Of a DNA stretch of 7,732 nt, positions 4,562 to 7,732 are shown in pieces. This DNA is from Prevotellaceae bacterium (lineage in GTDB: Bacteria > Bacteroidota > Bacteroidia > Bacteroidales > Paludibacteraceae), in the NCBI GenBank assembly GCA_031255055.1, contig JAIRTG010000227.1, forward strand, positions 1 to 7,732. Reading direction: 5' to 3'. Position numbers and translations under genes: made by a program. The notes below the pieces were generated by a model. The model did not search any database. It had not been told where the DNA came from and saw only the letters and a program-made list of their open reading frames with translations. How positions within the stretch are numbered: position 1 is the stretch's first letter; the number at the start of each line of letters is the position of its first letter.

Positions 4562-6817
4562 TTAATCACTAATCACTAAACACTCATTCGTTCCCCATTT
4601 TGGATTAGCCCTGTTCCCCATGATAAGTTTGAGTATGCCGCCGTTTTCGATATCGTCGTGATGCAGCCATGCCTGTTCCAGGTTTTTGCCGTTCAGCGTG
4701 GCCGATTGAATGTATTTGTTCTCTTTCGAGCAGTTTTCGGCGACGACCTCAAAGCAATGACCGTTGCCCAGATGTATCTCTACACGCTCAAAACCGGGAC
4801 TCCCAATCGCATACCGAGGCTGACCGGGCGTCACGGGGTAAAAACCTATCATCGAAAAGATAACAAAGGCCGACATGCCGCCACCATCCTCGTCGCCCGG
4901 AATACCCATTAAGTCGTTGCGAAACCATTGGTCGAGCAACTCGCGTATCCTCTTTTGGGTTTTCCAGGACTGTCCGGCGTAGTTGTAGAGGTAGGGGATG
5001 TGAAGCGACGGCTCGTTGGCCATCGAAAACTGTCCTACATTACCCGTCTGGTCGGGCAATAGGGCGTAAAAGGCATATTTGCCCGTACCCAACGGTTCCC
5101 GAAAGGTACGATCCAGCTGTTCGACGAAACGATCGGCGCCGCCCATCAGCCGGATTAAATCTTCGGGATTGTGCTGTACATCCCACCGATAGGTCCAGCC
5201 GTTGTTTTCGTCGTAATAGTCTCTGGCACCCTGTCCGCCCGAAAAACGATAGTCGAACGGCTCAATGAACGCTCCCTGTTTGTCTTTGGGATGGAAAAAG
5301 CCGGTTTGAGCATTGTAGAGGTTGCGGTAGTTGGACGAACGATGTAGAAAATACGCATAATCGGCGTCCTTGCCCAGCTCTTTGGCTATTTGAGCTAAAC
5401 ACCAGTCGTCGTAGCAGGTCGCCAGGGTGACGGCTACCGATTGCCGCTTCTCTTTCGGATGTACTTCTTTCACCGTCTCCTGCTCCTGGGGGTGCAATGC
5501 GGGGAAATAGCCGTTTTGGAGGTAGAACGTATCCAGTTCGGTATTCGGTGTCCGGGTCCAGGGCAGTAACGATTTTTCGGTCAGGGCGCCCTTACAGGCA
5601 CGATAGGCGGCTTCCAAATCGAATCCGCGCAGACCTTTGGCGTAGGCGTCCCAGACCGCGGCGACGGCATGATTACCGTTCATCCGGTGACTGTCGCCCG
5701 TGACTTCGGGAAAGGTGGGCATCCAACCCTCGACGGTCTGCTGCGCCATCCGGATGTAGGAATTGACCATGTGGGATTCCATGTCCGGTTCTATCAAAAT
5801 GCGTAGCGGATGGGTGGCGCGATAGGTATCCCACACCCAGTCGTCGGTATAGAAGGGGATGCCGTTGTCGTCGTGCACCTGATTGTCGAAGGCGCTGTAA
5901 TACCGTCCGGATTCCGAGAGACAAATCATCCGCTCGTATGTCCGGTAGAGCGAGGTGTAGAAGACGACTTTATCGTTCTCGTCGGCGGTTTGTACCTTTA
6001 TTTTACGCAGGACTTCGTTCCAACAATTTCGTCCGTCGTCCGCCGTCCGGTCGACGTCGTATGTTCCGATTTCCTGTCGGAGGTTGCTCCGCGCCTGCTC
6101 CTCGCTGATGAACGATACGCCGTAGCGGATGTTGACCTCTCGATGTCCGAAGCACAGGACAAGGGCGCTGTTTGTTCCTTCGACCGAGGTCAGACGGTCG
6201 TCGATTCGGTTGTCGAGCAGTGCGCCGATACGTTCAATAGGCTGTTCGGCTTCCAGATAGAGATAGACTTTGGTGGGACCTTGTCCGATGATCTGATAGC
6301 CCGAGACGCCCTGTCCGACGGACTTCAAGGCGCCGTTGCGGGTATTGATGACGAGCCGATTGGACGGTTGGTCTCCGAACGTGAAATTGTATACGCCCGA
6401 CCGGTGGGAGGGCGCAAAATCGACCTGAATGTCGGCTTCGTTCAGGTAGACGGAATAGCGATAAGGCGTAATCCGTTCGTTGTCGTAGGCGTAGTCCGTC
6501 ACGGGTACGAGTGTTTCGTCCGATGCGTTGCCGGGACTGATGTTGAAGGCCGAACTCCCGCGATGACTCGTCACAATGACCGGAAGACCGGATATGAAAT
6601 CGGATGTATGGTCTTTCCGTTCGGGATAGACCCGCAACATGCTGTTGGGTAGATGAACCGTCGGGAAAGTGGGTACCAACAGGTGACTGATGTTCCCGAT
6701 GTAGGGATTGACGTAATCTACGGGCGACTTTTCGGGAGTGCGACTCAATCGGCCGCAGGATACAAGTGCGAGAACGAGGATAGATGCGATGAGCATCAAA
6801 GTTGTTTTGTTTTTCAT
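4562..6817 (-). CDS. GH92 family alpha-mannosidase lipoprotein
   Basis: A complete 751-residue exo-acting glycosidase of GH92, a calcium-dependent inverting family acting on alpha-mannosides of N-glycans or yeast mannan. The leader is a lipoprotein signal with lipobox LVS-C (Cys21). The acidic residues of known Bacteroidetes surface-export signals are not present after Cys21, so a periplasmic location is likelier. Family motifs in order: DYVNPYIG (34-41), DDWVWDTYRATHPL (325-338), GNHAVAAVWDAY (381-392), ENNGWTYRW with Glu537 as probable general acid, NEPS at 601-604 (calcium-site region), and GDEDGGGMSAF (641-651) with Asp642 and Asp644 as probable base. The start after the first motif (GNISHLLVPTFPTVHLP) differs from the common GTGGxGHTFPGA form, so the linkage is not assured to be alpha-1,2. 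The ATG directly follows the GH30 stop. The last codons (CLVISD) are written in heptad repeats. Confidence 0.93.
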   Translation of the reverse strand: MKNKTTLMLIASILVLALVSCGRLSRTPEKSPVDYVNPYIGNISHLLVPTFPTVHLPNSMLRVYPERKDHTSDFISGLPVIVTSHRGSSAFNISPGNASDETLVPVTDYAYDNERITPYRYSVYLNEADIQVDFAPSHRSGVYNFTFGDQPSNRLVINTRNGALKSVGQGVSGYQIIGQGPTKVYLYLEAEQPIERIGALLDNRIDDRLTSVEGTNSALVLCFGHREVNIRYGVSFISEEQARSNLRQEIGTYDVDRTADDGRNCWNEVLRKIKVQTADENDKVVFYTSLYRTYERMICLSESGRYYSAFDNQVHDDNGIPFYTDDWVWDTYRATHPLRILIEPDMESHMVNSYIRMAQQTVEGWMPTFPEVTGDSHRMNGNHAVAAVWDAYAKGLRGFDLEAAYRACKGALTEKSLLPWTRTPNTELDTFYLQNGYFPALHPQEQETVKEVHPKEKRQSVAVTLATCYDDWCLAQIAKELGKDADYAYFLHRSSNYRNLYNAQTGFFHPKDKQGAFIEPFDYRFSGGQGARDYYDENNGWTYRWDVQHNPEDLIRLMGGADRFVEQLDRTFREPLGTGKYAFYALLPDQTGNVGQFSMANEPSLHIPYLYNYAGQSWKTQKRIRELLDQWFRNDLMGIPGDEDGGGMSAFVIFSMIGFYPVTPGQPRYAIGSPGFERVEIHLGNGHCFEVVAENCSKENKYIQSATLNGKNLEQAWLHHDDIENGGILKLIMGNRANPKWGTNECLVISD
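4563..4583 (-). repeat. Three heptads forming the 3' end of the GH92 gene
   Basis: On the plus strand the units are TAATCAC, TAATCAC and TAAACAC; on the minus strand they read GTGTTTAGTGATTAGTGATTA. They are identical to units at 17-51 and 66-93. Translated in the GH92 frame they give CLVISD and supply most of the stop codon, so repeat DNA has set the end of this protein. Confidence 0.85.
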
Positions 6818-7732
6818 TTAATCGGTTGTTTTAAAAAGAATGGTGTTGAACGATTTTGGTTTTACGGTCAGGGTTATCCGTCTGTTACGGACGGTGATTC
6901 GCCTGACTTTTTCGTTGGTATCGGTGTTGACAAGCATCACCGTTATCCGACCGTCCGGATTCAGGAAAGCCAGATGGTCGTCGGTTTCATTGGTTTTCAG
7001 CCGGTAGGCGCCTGGTTGTACGAATCGGCTGAGGTGTTTCATCAGGTAGTACTCGTGATTATAGGTCACTTCGCCGGTCTGTTTGTCGATCGACACGAGT
7101 GCGTTTTGCCGCCAGCCCCACGTGCTGATACCGGTATGGTCGAGCGCCATATTCCAGCAGGTATAGACGCTTGCGCCGTTTGAGAGATAGCGGTAGATCA
7201 GGCTCCAGGTGTATTCGGCATACTGCCAGTCGTTGTTTCCGTTGCCACATTCCGACTCGGTTTGCCAGAGTTGCATCTGCGGATAGGCGCGACGGATGAC
7301 GGGAATGGCATCCTTGCCGCTCCACTGAAAGCCGACGCCTTTGATATATTTCATAGCGGTGGTATCGTTCAGCGCCGTGTAGAAGTAGTCGGCGCGGGCG
7401 GTGTTGACGGTACCGAAAAATATCCGACAGTCGATGCCGTCCGCTTCAAAGCGGGGGCCTAAGTAGGCGCCGATGAAATGGGTCAAATCTTCGGCACGCC
7501 ACTTACAGCTTGGGAATTTCTGGTTCGAGCAGGGTTCGTTCTGTACGTGTACCGCTTCGATCGGGATCCCTTCGCGGGCATACGACCGGATGAATTTGCT
7601 AAAGTACAGCGCATAGGCTTCCAGGTATCCCTTGAGCATTTTGAAGCCGGTGGCGTCGGGCGTATTGGCTTGTTGAGGCGCCATGCCGTTATACGTTTCG
7701 TCGGGTGTTCCGGCGTAGTGGTGATTGGTTTT
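6818..7732 (-). CDS. GH30 family beta-glycosidase, C-terminal part (5' end outside window)
   Basis: The reading frame is open to the window edge: 16 in-frame codons (KTNHHYAGTPDETYNG) precede the ATG at 7684, so that ATG is internal and the gene begins beyond 7732. The visible 304 residues cover the second half of a GH30 (beta/alpha)8 barrel and the C-terminal beta-sandwich. The upstream-most KTN matches the family's WMKTN segment. VQNEP (visible residues 64-68) holds the acid/base Glu66, and LWQTESECG holds the probable nucleophile Glu159. STWGWRQN and the YYLMKHLSRFVQPGA segment are also typical. GH30 enzymes are retaining and act on beta-glucosyl, beta-1,6-glucan, xylosyl or fucosyl substrates; the subfamily cannot be fixed here. 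It is probably secreted, as its partner is, but the leader is not visible. The stop codon abuts the GH92 ATG, so the two are one transcript. Confidence 0.9.
   Translation of the reverse strand, partial: KTNHHYAGTPDETYNGMAPQQANTPDATGFKMLKGYLEAYALYFSKFIRSYAREGIPIEAVHVQNEPCSNQKFPSCKWRAEDLTHFIGAYLGPRFEADGIDCRIFFGTVNTARADYFYTALNDTTAMKYIKGVGFQWSGKDAIPVIRRAYPQMQLWQTESECGNGNNDWQYAEYTWSLIYRYLSNGASVYTCWNMALDHTGISTWGWRQNALVSIDKQTGEVTYNHEYYLMKHLSRFVQPGAYRLKTNETDDHLAFLNPDGRITVMLVNTDTNEKVRRITVRNRRITLTVKPKSFNTILFKTTD

Noticed and set aside
5810..6652. Plus-strand open frame of 280 codons
   Set aside because: Antisense shadow of the GH92 gene, rich in Val, Gly and Asp as expected from the complementary strand; no motifs.
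7682..7684. ATG at 7684 as the start of the GH30 protein
   Set aside because: The frame stays open upstream to the window edge with the conserved KTN segment of GH30, so this methionine is internal.

Overview
The window looks like chromosomal DNA from an obligately host- or gut-associated Bacteroidales bacterium (Bacteroides/Parabacteroides/Tannerella-like; genus not resolved). Reasons: a GH92-GH30 glycosidase pair with a Bacteroidetes-style lipoprotein leader, a WcaJ-type polyprenyl sugar phosphotransferase, few recognisable Shine-Dalgarno sequences, a promoter -7 box of the TAnnTTTG type, and protein sequences that read like Bacteroidales homologues. All six genes lie on the minus strand, so transcription runs from right to left.

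Right part (7732 to 4562): a glycan-degradation pair. A GH30 beta-glycosidase (5' end outside the window) is followed with no intergenic base by a GH92 lipoprotein mannosidase. No SusC/SusD or regulator is visible, so the target glycan cannot be read from this window.

Middle and left part (4331 to 277): a probable four-gene operon, tsaC (threonylcarbamoyl-AMP synthase, tRNA t6A) - polyprenyl glycosylphosphotransferase - ClC chloride channel/transporter with two CBS domains - xseB (exonuclease VII small subunit), with gaps of 4, 46 and 54 bp. A candidate promoter sits just upstream of tsaC. The gene products are functionally unrelated, apart from being mostly housekeeping.

The most unusual content is non-coding. 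Every intergenic gap of 46 bp or more carries 7-nt-periodic DNA fitting a degenerate unit TNNGTNN (TTAGTGA, TGAGTGA, TTCGTCG, TGTGTTG and so on). The repeats run into the 3' ends of the GH92 and clc genes and encode their last residues. The two long gaps (1-276 and 4332-4561) are also assembled from shared modules: a 25-bp core flanked by inverted heptads, a G-tract hairpin with pyrimidine/purine flanks present in opposite orientations (G8 and G11), and a 15-bp gaagaccgccg-type module. Together they look like a mosaic family of short intergenic repeats, comparable in kind to the heptanucleotide STRR repeats of cyanobacteria. I saw no RNA genes, CRISPR array, insertion sequence or prophage genes.
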